From CAKRPJ01 sp934376955 (lineage in GTDB: Bacteria > Bacillota > Clostridia > Lachnospirales > Lachnospiraceae): 22,266 nucleotides of DNA. The notes under the pieces are model-generated. The model had not been told where the DNA came from. It ran no database searches and was given only the letters and a program-made list of their open reading frames with translations. Position numbers and translations under genes: made by a program. Below, one piece after another: positions 14,742-21,305 of the stretch. Numbering within the stretch: the first letter of the stretch is position 1; every line of letters begins with the position of its first letter. The DNA lies in contig CAKRPJ010000040.1 in the NCBI GenBank assembly GCA_934376955.1, positions 1 through 22,266 on the forward strand, written 5' to 3'.

Positions 14742-14770
14742 ATTATAACACCTTTATTTCAAAAAATCAA
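14742..14770 (-). promoter_or_regulatory. sigma-A-type promoter for the alpha operon (rpmJ-rplQ)
   Basis: On the minus strand, -35 TTGATT (14770-14765), a 17-nt spacer and perfect -10 TATAAT (14747-14742). It sits between infA and rpmJ and would produce a leader of about 150 nt. No intrinsic terminator is evident after infA, so transcription from the spc operon may also pass through. Confidence 0.82.
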
Positions 14771-14810
14771 GTGTTTTTTAGGCCTAATTTGTGTGATAAC
14801 GCAATGTTTT

Positions 14811-15029
14811 TTACTTATCACGCCAGATGATGCGGCCCTTTGACAAATCGTATGGTGACATCTCGAGAGTTACCTTATCTCCCGGAAGAATACGGATATA
14901 GTTCATGCGGAGCTTTCCGCTGATCGTTGCAAGAACTTTATGTCCGTTTTCCAGCTCTACCTGGAACATGGCGTTCGGGAGCTTCTCAACAACAACACCC
15001 TCGATCTCGATTACATCTGCCTTAGACAT
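14811..15029 (-). CDS. infA: translation initiation factor IF-1
   Basis: OB-fold factor that binds the ribosomal A site during initiation. The 72-residue product has the full family length: SKADVIEIEGVVVEKLPN, FQVELENGHKVLATISGKLR and the end SKGRIIWRDK. An AGGAGG lies about 12 nt before the ATG. Its stop codon is embedded in a possible 7-bp hairpin (GTGATAA/TTATCAC). Confidence 0.98.
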   Translation of the reverse strand: MSKADVIEIEGVVVEKLPNAMFQVELENGHKVLATISGKLRMNYIRILPGDKVTLEMSPYDLSKGRIIWRDK

Positions 15030-15057
15030 ATATATTTGTTACCTCCTGTATAACGGT

Positions 15058-15231
15058 TCATTCACTCTTATACTTCTTTATTACCTGTATGTGCTTTTTA
15101 TTTTTCCGAAATGTCTTCCCGCCTTCCTTTTGCAGGTAAACATATTCCCCTCGATCCTCTGTTATCACATAGACCTTGCCCTGATCGTTTCCCGCCAGGG
15201 ATCTTGCCTGCCAGCCCGGAATCATCTCCAT
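15058..15231 (-). CDS. small KOW-domain RNA-binding protein between map and infA
   Basis: A 57-residue basic protein encoded in the 214-nt space between map and infA. It reads MEMIPGWQARSLAGNDQGKV and continues with YVITEDRGEYVYLQKEGG and a Lys-rich end KNKKHIQVIKKYKSE. The AGNDQGKVYVI segment followed by YVYL matches the KOW-type pattern of the small RNA-binding proteins that Clostridia often encode at this place. AGGAGG lies 7 nt before the ATG; it begins 12 nt after the map stop, and infA follows 28 nt later. It probably binds rRNA or the ribosome; the exact role is unknown. Confidence 0.87.
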   Translation of the reverse strand: MEMIPGWQARSLAGNDQGKVYVITEDRGEYVYLQKEGGKTFRKNKKHIQVIKKYKSE

Positions 15232-15243
15232 AAAGCATCCTCC

Positions 15244-16020
15244 TTAGTGTTCCCCGTTTACGGTAGCGCCGGGGAAAGAAAGGATCTCAGGATCTCCCTC
15301 TGTGATGAGGATCGTATTCTCATAATGTGCAGACAGCGAATGGTCCTTGGATACCACCGTCCAGTCATCATCAAGCCAGAGGACTTCATAGGTCCCCATA
15401 TTGATCATTGGCTCAACAGCCAGCGTCATGCCGGGGCGGAGAAGGATTCCCTTTTTCTTTGTTGCAAAGTTCGGAACCTCCGGATCCTCATGCAGATGCG
15501 TGCCGATCCCATGACCGACGAGATCACGGACAACGCCATAGCCGAAGCTCTCTGCATAGCTCTGGATCGCTGCCGAGATATCTCCAAGATGGTTGCCTGC
15601 CTTTGCAAATTTGATTCCTTCAAAGAAGCTCTGTCTTGTCACATCAATGAGTTTTTTCGCTTCCTCAGAGATCTCTCCGACTGCCCATGTTCTGGCTGCA
15701 TCGGAATGGTATCCCTTATAGATCAAACCGGCATCCAGACTGACGATATCTCCCTCTTTAAGGATCCTTGAACGGCTTGGTATTCCATGCACGACCTCAT
15801 CATTGACTGATACACAGATCGATGCCGGATATCCGTTATAATTCTTAAAGGAAGGAATGCAGCCATGGCTGCGGATGATCTTTTCTCCCAGTCTGTCGAT
15901 ATCCATTGTGGACATTCCCGGATGGATCGCCTTCTGAAGTTCTTCATGAGTCTTTGCCAGTATCTCTCCGGCCTTTCTCATTAATTCAATCTCTCTTGAT
16001 GACTTAATCGTAACTGCCAT
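15244..16020 (-). CDS. map: type I methionine aminopeptidase
   Basis: Removes the initiator methionine from nascent proteins. The 258-residue product shows the metal-binding Asp residues in SLDAGLIYKGYHSDAARTW, the His in LVGHGIGTHLHEDP and the Glu residues in AVEPMIN and HYENTILITEG. The conserved substrate His of the YNGYPASICVSVNDEVVHG region is also present. There is no N-terminal zinc-finger extension. It starts 4 nt after adk, with its ribosome binding site (GGAG) inside the last adk codons, indicating coupling. Confidence 0.97.
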   Translation of the reverse strand: MAVTIKSSREIELMRKAGEILAKTHEELQKAIHPGMSTMDIDRLGEKIIRSHGCIPSFKNYNGYPASICVSVNDEVVHGIPSRSRILKEGDIVSLDAGLIYKGYHSDAARTWAVGEISEEAKKLIDVTRQSFFEGIKFAKAGNHLGDISAAIQSYAESFGYGVVRDLVGHGIGTHLHEDPEVPNFATKKKGILLRPGMTLAVEPMINMGTYEVLWLDDDWTVVSKDHSLSAHYENTILITEGDPEILSFPGATVNGEH

Positions 16021-16024
16021 TCTG

Positions 16025-16669
16025 TTAAACTCCTAATATCTTCGTAATGTCCCTAAAAACATCTTCCATATCCTGTGTTCCGTCTACGCTTCTGAGAATA
16101 TTTTCATTTCTGTAATAATCGATCAGAGGCTTGGTCTGGGTATGGTATACATCCAGACGTTTTTTCACCGTCTCCGGCTTGTCGTCTTCACGCAAAACAA
16201 GGTCTGCACCACATTTGTCGCAGACTCCATCCTGTTTCGGTGCTGCATAGGAAATATGGTAGGTCATTCCGCACTTTAAGCATGCACGGCGGCCGGACAT
16301 ACGATTAATGATATTTTCATCAGGCACATCCACGTCGATCGCATAATCAAGGGCGCTGTTTTCCGCTTTTAATGCTTCCGTGAGTTTTTCGGCCTGCGGG
16401 ATTGTACGCGGGAAGCCATCCAGAATATAACCATTTTTGCAATCATCCTGATTGATCCTATCCATAACAAGATCAACCGTCAGCGAATCAGGAACAAGAA
16501 GCCCCTGATCCATAAACTCTTTTGCTTTTTTTCCGAGTTCTGTACCTGCTTTAATATTCGCACGGAAAATATCTCCGGTAGAAATATGCGGGATCTGATA
16601 TTTTTTAGCAATTCTCTCCGCCTGTGTACCTTTACCGGCGCCAGGCGCACCTAAGATAACTATTTTCAT
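16025..16669 (-). CDS. adk: adenylate kinase (zinc-binding LID)
   Basis: Interconverts ATP + AMP and 2 ADP. The 214-residue product has the P-loop GAPGAGKGTQA at residues 7-17, the AMP-binding HISTGDIFR, and DGFPRTIPQ. The long LID domain carries two Cys-x2-Cys pairs (CLKC and CDKC), the structural zinc site common in Gram-positive enzymes. GGAGG lies 7 nt before the ATG. A terminator-like hairpin separates it from secY, and it is followed closely by map. Confidence 0.98.
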   Translation of the reverse strand: MKIVILGAPGAGKGTQAERIAKKYQIPHISTGDIFRANIKAGTELGKKAKEFMDQGLLVPDSLTVDLVMDRINQDDCKNGYILDGFPRTIPQAEKLTEALKAENSALDYAIDVDVPDENIINRMSGRRACLKCGMTYHISYAAPKQDGVCDKCGADLVLREDDKPETVKKRLDVYHTQTKPLIDYYRNENILRSVDGTQDMEDVFRDITKILGV

Positions 16670-16715
16670 GATTAATCCTCCGTAGACTTCGTTTGTCTTA
16701 AAGCGTACTTATCCG

Positions 16716-16748
16716 AAAAAACGGACGAAAATGATTTTCCGTCCGTTT
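16716..16748 (-). terminator. terminator-like hairpin between secY and adk
   Basis: AAACGGACG (16748-16740) pairs with CGTCCGTTT (16727-16719); an inner AAAA/TTTT helix adds four pairs beyond a single bulged base. The stem runs directly into a six-T tract in the transcript, the classical intrinsic terminator shape. No clear promoter follows before adk, so it may be a partial terminator or attenuator inside the operon. Confidence 0.72.
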
Positions 16749-16774
16749 CGGTTATTTAAAATACTGTTATTTCA

Positions 16775-18097
16775 TTAATCATTCAAGAATCCCTTGTAAT
16801 TTCTTACAAGCATCATAGATTCAACAGCCTTGATCGTCTCAAGGATAACACCTGCAATAATGATCAGAGATGTTCCGCCAAAGGAAAGGTTTCCGACTGA
16901 GAACAGTCCGGAGGCGATGATCGGGATGATACATACGACAGCCAATCCGATAGCTCCGATGAATACGATGTAGTTGAGAATATTATTCAGATAATCCGAG
17001 GTAGGTTTACCCGGCCGCACGCCAGGGATAAAGCCACCGGATTTCTTCATATTATTAGCAACCTCAAGCGGGTTAAACGTAATGGACGTATAGAAATACG
17101 CAAACAGTACGATTAATAAGATATAAACGATCAAACCAACGGAATAGACGGGCATATCCGGTCTGAACCAGTTGGAGGAGCTTAACGCCATCAGGATCTT
17201 TCCGCCTACAGATGAGTAATCCACCTGGAAGAACTGAGCGATCATAACCGGCATAGACATAATAGAAGAAGCAAAGATTACCGGGATAACACCTGCGGTG
17301 TTTACCTTAAGCGGAATATGGGAGGACTGACCTCCGATCATTCTGCGTCCCTGCATCTTCTTAGAATACTGTACCGGAATACGGCGTTCCGCATCGTTTA
17401 AAAGAAGTACAAGTACAACCGTCGCAATGATTATTGCAAGTACGATAACCGCAGCTACGGTAGCAACAGCAACAGATTTTCCAGCCATGAAGCGCTCATA
17501 GAGCGTCAACATATCCTGAGGAGAGCTGGATACAATGTTGATGAGGAGGACAATGGAAATACCGTTTCCAATGCCTTTGTCTGTGATCCGTTCTCCGATC
17601 CACATAAGAAGTGCGGAACCAGCTGTCATTGCAGCTACTACGGTGAGGTAACCCCAGAAATTTCTGTGATCCTCAAAGAGAAGCCCCTGTCTTCCAAGTC
17701 CGATGGCCATTGCGCTGGACTCAAAGAGTGCCAGACCGACAGTAAGATATCTGGTATATTCCATGATCTTCTTTCTTCCATCTTCGCCCTCACGCTGCAT
17801 TTCCTCGAGCTTCGGGATAGCGATCGTCATGAGCTGCATGATGATGGAGGATGTGATATACGGAGTAATACTTAATGCGAACAGGGACATGGATGAAAAT
17901 GATCCGCCCGTGATGGCATTAACGAATCCCATTCCGGATGCCTGAAGGTTCTCGAAGAAGCTTCCCAGGTAGCTGGGATCAACTCCAGGAATCGGAAGGC
18001 AGGATCCGATTCGGATAACAGTAAGCATCATGAAGGTGTAAAGAAGCCGTTCCCGGACTTCTTTCACCTTAAATGCCTTCTTTATCGATTTTAACAT
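16775..18097 (-). CDS. secY: preprotein translocase subunit SecY
   Basis: Channel subunit of the SecYEG translocon in the cytoplasmic membrane. The 440-residue product has the family length and ten expected membrane segments. The opening KVKEVRERLLYTFMMLTVIR, the IPGVDP plug-proximal region, the QYSKKMQGRRMIGGQSSHIP loop and the KSGGFIPGVRPG loop are diagnostic. It starts 1 nt after the rplO stop, with its GAGGTGA binding site inside the end of rplO, so translation is probably coupled. Confidence 0.98.
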   Translation of the reverse strand: MLKSIKKAFKVKEVRERLLYTFMMLTVIRIGSCLPIPGVDPSYLGSFFENLQASGMGFVNAITGGSFSSMSLFALSITPYITSSIIMQLMTIAIPKLEEMQREGEDGRKKIMEYTRYLTVGLALFESSAMAIGLGRQGLLFEDHRNFWGYLTVVAAMTAGSALLMWIGERITDKGIGNGISIVLLINIVSSSPQDMLTLYERFMAGKSVAVATVAAVIVLAIIIATVVLVLLLNDAERRIPVQYSKKMQGRRMIGGQSSHIPLKVNTAGVIPVIFASSIMSMPVMIAQFFQVDYSSVGGKILMALSSSNWFRPDMPVYSVGLIVYILLIVLFAYFYTSITFNPLEVANNMKKSGGFIPGVRPGKPTSDYLNNILNYIVFIGAIGLAVVCIIPIIASGLFSVGNLSFGGTSLIIIAGVILETIKAVESMMLVRNYKGFLND

Positions 18098-18098
18098 A

Positions 18099-18539
18099 TT
18101 AGATCACCTCGCAGGTTCCACCTACTGCTTCAATCTTAGCCTTAGCAGCCTCGCTGAAAGCATTGGCTTTAACGTTAAGTTTCTTGGTTAACTCACCGTT
18201 TGCAAGAATCTTAACGCCGTCCTGCGGGTTCTTGATGATACCGCACTCCATTAAAGTTTCAACAGAAACTGTGGAGTCGTTTTCAAATCTCTCGAGTACA
18301 TCTACATTAATTCCAACGATCGTCTTAGAGTTGATATTCTTGAATCCTCTCTTTGGAAGACGTCTGTATAACGGCATCTGGCCACCTTCAAAGCCCGGTC
18401 TCGGAGCTCCGGAACGAGCCTTCTGGCCCTTATGTCCCTTTCCGGCAGTCTTACCATTTCCAGAAGCATGGCCACGGCCTCTTCTGAAATTATCACTGTG
18501 CTTGGATCCTTCAGCAGGATGTAAATTAGATAAGTTCAT
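18099..18539 (-). CDS. rplO: 50S ribosomal protein L15
   Basis: Large-subunit assembly protein. The 146-residue product begins MNLSNLHPAEGS and has GRGHASGNGKTAGKGHKGQK and the FEGGQMPLYRRLPKRGF motif. I start at the ATG at 18539, with GGAGG at 7 nt; the adjoining GTG at 18542 is only 4 nt from that site. It lies between rpmD and secY as in nearly all bacteria. Confidence 0.98.
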   Translation of the reverse strand: MNLSNLHPAEGSKHSDNFRRGRGHASGNGKTAGKGHKGQKARSGAPRPGFEGGQMPLYRRLPKRGFKNINSKTIVGINVDVLERFENDSTVSVETLMECGIIKNPQDGVKILANGELTKKLNVKANAFSEAAKAKIEAVGGTCEVI

Positions 18540-18567
18540 CACTGCACCTCCTTACTCTATATCAGTA

Positions 18568-18750
18568 TTAGATTTCTTCAACTTTTACCAGATGTCTTAC
18601 ATTCTGGATCATGCCTCTAACTGCACCATTGTCCGGCATTTCAACTGACTTATGAAGTTTCTTTAAACCAAGAGCTTCAACAGTTGCTCTCTGCTTCGGA
18701 ACAGCACCGATAGGGGATTTTACTAATGTGATCTTTAACTTCTCTGCCAT
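18568..18750 (-). CDS. rpmD: 50S ribosomal protein L30
   Basis: A 60-residue 50S protein, usual length. KLKITLVKSPIGAVPKQRAT followed by VEALGLKKLHKSV is the family signature. An AGGAGG lies before the ATG; it sits between rpsE and rplO with 15- and 28-nt spacers. Confidence 0.97.
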   Translation of the reverse strand: MAEKLKITLVKSPIGAVPKQRATVEALGLKKLHKSVEMPDNGAVRGMIQNVRHLVKVEEI

Positions 18751-18765
18751 TTTTCTATCCTCCTA

Positions 18766-19275
18766 TTAGCAAATTACTTCTTCAACAGATTTGCCGCGGC
18801 TCTTAGCAACTTCTTCCGGTGTCTTTAATTTTAAGAGACCTTCGATTGTTGCAAGAACAACGTTTGTCTTGTTATTGGAGCCTAAAGACTTGGTACGGAT
18901 GTTCTTGATACCGGCAAGCTCTACTACGGAACGAACCGGGCCACCTGCGATGATACCGGTACCTTCGGGAGCCTTCTTTAAAAGTACGGATGCGCTGCCG
19001 AACTCACCAAGGAAATCATGCGGGATACTGTTGTTTTCATCTCTCGGAATTTCAACAAGGTTCTTGATTGCTGCTTCTTTTCCCTTACGGATAGCCTCCG
19101 GAACCTCGCCTGCCTTACCAAGGCCTGCGCCTACATGGCCATTGCCGTCGCCTACTACTACCAGAGCGGAAAATCTCATGGTACGTCCACCTTTTACAGT
19201 CTTGGATACGCGCTTGATGGCAACAACTTTGTCATTCAACTCTAACTGACTTGCATCAATGATTGTACGTTTCAT
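18766..19275 (-). CDS. rpsE: 30S ribosomal protein S5
   Basis: Small-subunit protein near the mRNA entrance, important for decoding fidelity. The 169-residue product has VVAIKRVSKTVKGGRTMRFS, the VVVGDGNGHVGAGLGKAGEV stretch and GGPVRSVVELAGI. It follows rplR by 18 nt with a GAGGAGA binding site. Confidence 0.98.
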   Translation of the reverse strand: MKRTIIDASQLELNDKVVAIKRVSKTVKGGRTMRFSALVVVGDGNGHVGAGLGKAGEVPEAIRKGKEAAIKNLVEIPRDENNSIPHDFLGEFGSASVLLKKAPEGTGIIAGGPVRSVVELAGIKNIRTKSLGSNNKTNVVLATIEGLLKLKTPEEVAKSRGKSVEEVIC

Positions 19276-19293
19276 GCTGTATTCTCCTCTCTA

Positions 19294-19662
19294 CTAGAAT
19301 TTAAGTCCGGCTTCTCTGGCTGCATCAGCTAAAGCCTGAACCTTGCCCTGATAAATGAAACCACCGCGGTCGAAAACAACTTCTGTGATTCCCTTTTCCA
19401 TTGCTCTCTTTGCGATTACAGTTCCAACATGTGCTGCTGCCTCAACGGTGTCGGTGTTCTCAAGCTCTGCCTTGATCTCTTTTTCAAGAGTAGATGCAGC
19501 AACTAAAGTATGTCCAACGGAATCGTCGATGATCTGAGCATACATATGATTATTGCTTCTGAACACTGCTAAACGCGGTCTCTCTGCTGTACCAGCAAAG
19601 CGATTGCGTAATCTATAGTGCTTTTTTCTGCGGATTTCGCTTCTTGACTGCTTGCTAACCAT
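19294..19662 (-). CDS. rplR: 50S ribosomal protein L18
   Basis: 5S rRNA-binding protein of the central protuberance. The 122-residue product has the typical length: RRKKHYRLRNRFAGTAERPR, the LAVFRSNNHMYAQIIDD segment and the end VFDRGGFIYQGKVQALADAA. It lies 18 nt after rplF. Confidence 0.98.
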   Translation of the reverse strand: MVSKQSRSEIRRKKHYRLRNRFAGTAERPRLAVFRSNNHMYAQIIDDSVGHTLVAASTLEKEIKAELENTDTVEAAAHVGTVIAKRAMEKGITEVVFDRGGFIYQGKVQALADAAREAGLKF

Positions 19663-19680
19663 TTTTACACTCTCCTTAAA

Positions 19681-20223
19681 TTACTTTTTACCAGTCTTAC
19701 CAACTTTACGTCTGATAACCTCATCAGCATACTTGATACCCTTGCCCTTATACGGCTCCGGCTCTCTCTTGCTTCTGATTTCAGCTGCGTACTGGCCAAC
19801 GTTTTCTTTGCTGATGCCTTTAACGATGATAATGTTCTGGCCCTCAAGAACAGTCTCGAGACCTTCCGGATCTTCCATTTCTACCGGATGGGAATAGCCA
19901 AGGGAAAGAACTAACTTCTTGCCCTGCTTTGCAGCCTTGTAACCAACACCGTTAACTTCCAGCTTCTTCTCGTAGCCTTCAGTAACACCGTGGATCATGT
20001 TATTGATTAACGTTCTTGTAAGGCCGTGTAAAGACTTCATCTGCTTTAAATCATTCGGCCTTGTTACGATGATATGACCATCTTCTTCTTTGATTTCCAT
20101 CTTAGCTGGTAACTGTTTTTCCAGTGTTCCCTTAGGACCCTTAACGGTCACTAAATTGTTCTCAGCGATCGTTACAGTTACACCTGCCGGGATCGCGATA
20201 GGCATTCTACCAATACGTGACAT
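19681..20223 (-). CDS. rplF: 50S ribosomal protein L6
   Basis: Large-subunit protein near the sarcin-ricin region. The 180-residue product begins SRIGRMPIAIPAGVTV and has the GVGYKAAKQGKKLVLSLGYS and EPYKGKGIKYADE motifs. An AGGAGG lies about 8 nt before the ATG. Upstream is the unusual 282-nt structured spacer after rpsH, so its translation cannot be coupled to rpsH in the normal way. Confidence 0.98.
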   Translation of the reverse strand: MSRIGRMPIAIPAGVTVTIAENNLVTVKGPKGTLEKQLPAKMEIKEEDGHIIVTRPNDLKQMKSLHGLTRTLINNMIHGVTEGYEKKLEVNGVGYKAAKQGKKLVLSLGYSHPVEMEDPEGLETVLEGQNIIIVKGISKENVGQYAAEIRSKREPEPYKGKGIKYADEVIRRKVGKTGKK

Positions 20224-20250
20224 GCCATATACCTCCTACTTAAATTTTCG

Positions 20251-20270
20251 GAGTGTGCTTTAACACACTC
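20251..20270 (-). other. hairpin before rplF
   Basis: GAGTGTG (20270-20264, read on the minus strand) pairs with CACACTC (20257-20251) over 7 bp with a 6-nt loop. It lies about 27 nt before the rplF start and is followed by an A/T-rich stretch without a run of T. It is the last of the folded elements in this spacer. Confidence 0.6.
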
Positions 20271-20284
20271 TGTTTTCAGTTTCT

Positions 20285-20375
20285 ATGTTATCTATATCCG
20301 GGAAGATGTCCCGGAGCTGCGCAGGCATCGCCCTGCCGGAGGGATTCCGGCTTTGCAGGCGAAGTGCGATAACAT
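20285..20375 (-). ncRNA. candidate structured RNA element between rpsH and rplF
   Basis: A closing stem of 8 perfect pairs (20375-20368 with 20292-20285) encloses three further helices. One is TCGCC/GGCGA (362-358 with 332-328) carrying an inner GCCGGA/TCCGGC helix (351-346 with 340-335). The second is a self-complementary CTGCGCAG (317-324). The third is a 7-bp TCCGGGA/TCCCGGA hairpin (315-309 with 303-297). Together they resemble a multi-way junction of about 91 nt. I recognise no known riboswitch or r-protein leader. Function is unknown; pairing was judged by eye. Confidence 0.5.
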
Positions 20376-20396
20376 CAATAATAAGGATGTTCCCTC

Positions 20397-20496
20397 AACT
20401 AAGTTCAGCTCTCGCCTATGGCTCGGCTTCACTAAGGTTCGGGAACGGCTTTCTCACTAAATTCGCCCCTCGCCTTGCGGCTCGTGCTCATTAAGT
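20397..20496 (-). repeat. tandem ~58-nt repeat directly after rpsH
   Basis: Two copies of a unit of about 58 nt lie head to tail. Aligned marks on the plus strand are CTAA at 20399 and 20457, CTCGCC at 20411 and 20469, and CTAAGG/TTAAGT at 20432 and 20491. Each unit holds a small hairpin CGAGCC-loop-GGCGAG in the transcript, one with a GCAA tetraloop. GTTCCC and GGGAAC (20446-20441 with 20394-20389) can pair around one copy. The repeat begins 9 nt after the rpsH stop. Its first motif, CTTAATGAG, recurs after rpsN. Confidence 0.8.
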
Positions 20497-20505
20497 GTTC
20501 AATGC

Positions 20506-20907
20506 CTACCAAACAAATGCCAGAACTTCTCCGCCAACACCAAGCTCACGAGCCTGCTTGTCAGTGATTACGCCCTGGTTTGTGGATACGATAGCGATAC
20601 CAAGTCCGCCGAGTACCTTCGGCATATCTTCCTTGCCAGCATATACACGTAAGCCCGGCTTGGAGATCTTCTTGATACCGGAGATGATTCTCTCGTTCTT
20701 GTTGCTGCCATACTTTAAGGAGATACGGATCGTCTGGAATCCGCCGTCCTCTACGATGTCAAATTTCTTGATGTAACCTTCTCTTACAAGAATCTCAGCA
20801 ATAGCTAATTTCATCTTGGAAGCCGGTACGTCTACTGTATCATGTTTTGCAGTGTTTGCATTACGAATTCTGGTAAGCATATCTGCGATCGGATCGCTCA
20901 TAGTCAT
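20506..20907 (-). CDS. rpsH: 30S ribosomal protein S8
   Basis: Primary 16S rRNA-binding protein of the 30S platform; in Escherichia coli S8 represses the spc operon through its mRNA. The 133-residue product begins TMSDPIADMLTRIRNAN and has GLRVYAGKEDMPKVLGGLG and the end ELGVGGEVLAFVW. GGAGG lies 10 nt before the ATG. It is flanked on both sides by long structured spacers, unlike every other gene in the spc operon. Confidence 0.98.
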   Translation of the reverse strand: MTMSDPIADMLTRIRNANTAKHDTVDVPASKMKLAIAEILVREGYIKKFDIVEDGGFQTIRISLKYGSNKNERIISGIKKISKPGLRVYAGKEDMPKVLGGLGIAIVSTNQGVITDKQARELGVGGEVLAFVW

Positions 20908-20943
20908 GATTAAAATTCCTCCTTGTGGATTGTTGGTTTATCG

Positions 20944-20973
20944 CTGTGGTTCGCAGTTTCCTGCGCTGCACAG
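20944..20973 (-). other. interrupted hairpin with GAAA tetraloop upstream of rpsH
   Basis: In the transcript, CTGTG/CACAG (20973-20969 with 20948-20944) and CGCAG/CTGCG (20965-20961 with 20956-20952) stack around a symmetric 3-by-3 internal loop. They are capped by a GAAA loop. The hairpin ends 36 nt before the rpsH ATG, a position suited to regulating S8 synthesis. Whether it mimics the S8 site of 16S rRNA is untested. Confidence 0.55.
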
Positions 20974-21054
20974 GTGTGTTGTTCGGCCCTGGGAAGTGTT
21001 CTTCTTCCTCCCCATGGTCGAAGAACGGGACCAGCCCATCCGGGCGCTCATGCA

Positions 21055-21093
21055 GTCAGGCAGAAATCTGCTGACGGCACGCGCTCATTAAGC
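21055..21093 (-). other. folded element directly after rpsN, sharing a motif with the rpsH repeat
   Basis: From 10 nt after the rpsN stop, CTTAATGAGCGCGTGCCG matches the start of the rpsH downstream repeat (CTTAATGAGCACGAGCCG) at 16 of 18 positions. It is followed by a hairpin GTCA-GCAGA / TCTGC-TGAC (21075-21067 with 21064-21055, one bulged base). A GTTCTTC/GAAGAAC pair (7 bp, near 21027-21000) lies further on. Nothing here codes for a recognisable protein. Confidence 0.5.
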
Positions 21094-21103
21094 TGCCTTC
21101 GGT

Positions 21104-21289
21104 CTACCAGCTTGCCTTCTTAACTCCCGGAATCTCACCCTTGTAAGCAAGCTCACGGAAGCAGATACGGCAGATACCGTATTTTCTCAGATATGCGTGT
21201 GGACGACCACAGATTCTGCAACGGTTATATTCTCTTGTGGAGAACTTTGCCGGACGCTGCTGTTTAATCTTCATTGAAGTCTTAGCCAT
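21104..21289 (-). CDS. rpsN: 30S ribosomal protein S14, zinc-binding type Z
   Basis: Small 61-residue S14 form of the 30S head. The zinc site is clear: CRIC near residues 24-27 and CRIC near residues 40-43. The start AKTSMKIKQQRPAKFSTREY is canonical, as is the end GEIPGVKKASW. It follows rplE by 16 nt with GGAGG upstream. A folded spacer of 196 nt separates it from rpsH. Confidence 0.98.
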   Translation of the reverse strand: MAKTSMKIKQQRPAKFSTREYNRCRICGRPHAYLRKYGICRICFRELAYKGEIPGVKKASW

Positions 21290-21305
21290 GGATAAATCCT
21301 CCTAC

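Noticed and set aside
14811..14839. Hairpin over the infA stop (GTGATAA/TTATCAC) as a terminator
   Set aside because: The stem is weak and A/T-rich, the loop is long, and there is no T-tract in the transcript direction.
14905..15771. Plus-strand open frame of 288 codons opposite infA, the KOW gene and map
   Set aside because: It spans three well-supported minus-strand genes and their spacers, and no protein family is recognisable in it.
20224..21103. Insertion sequence or CRISPR in the long spacers around rpsH
   Set aside because: There is no transposase frame, no terminal inverted repeats, and only two imperfect direct repeat copies without unique spacers of CRISPR type.
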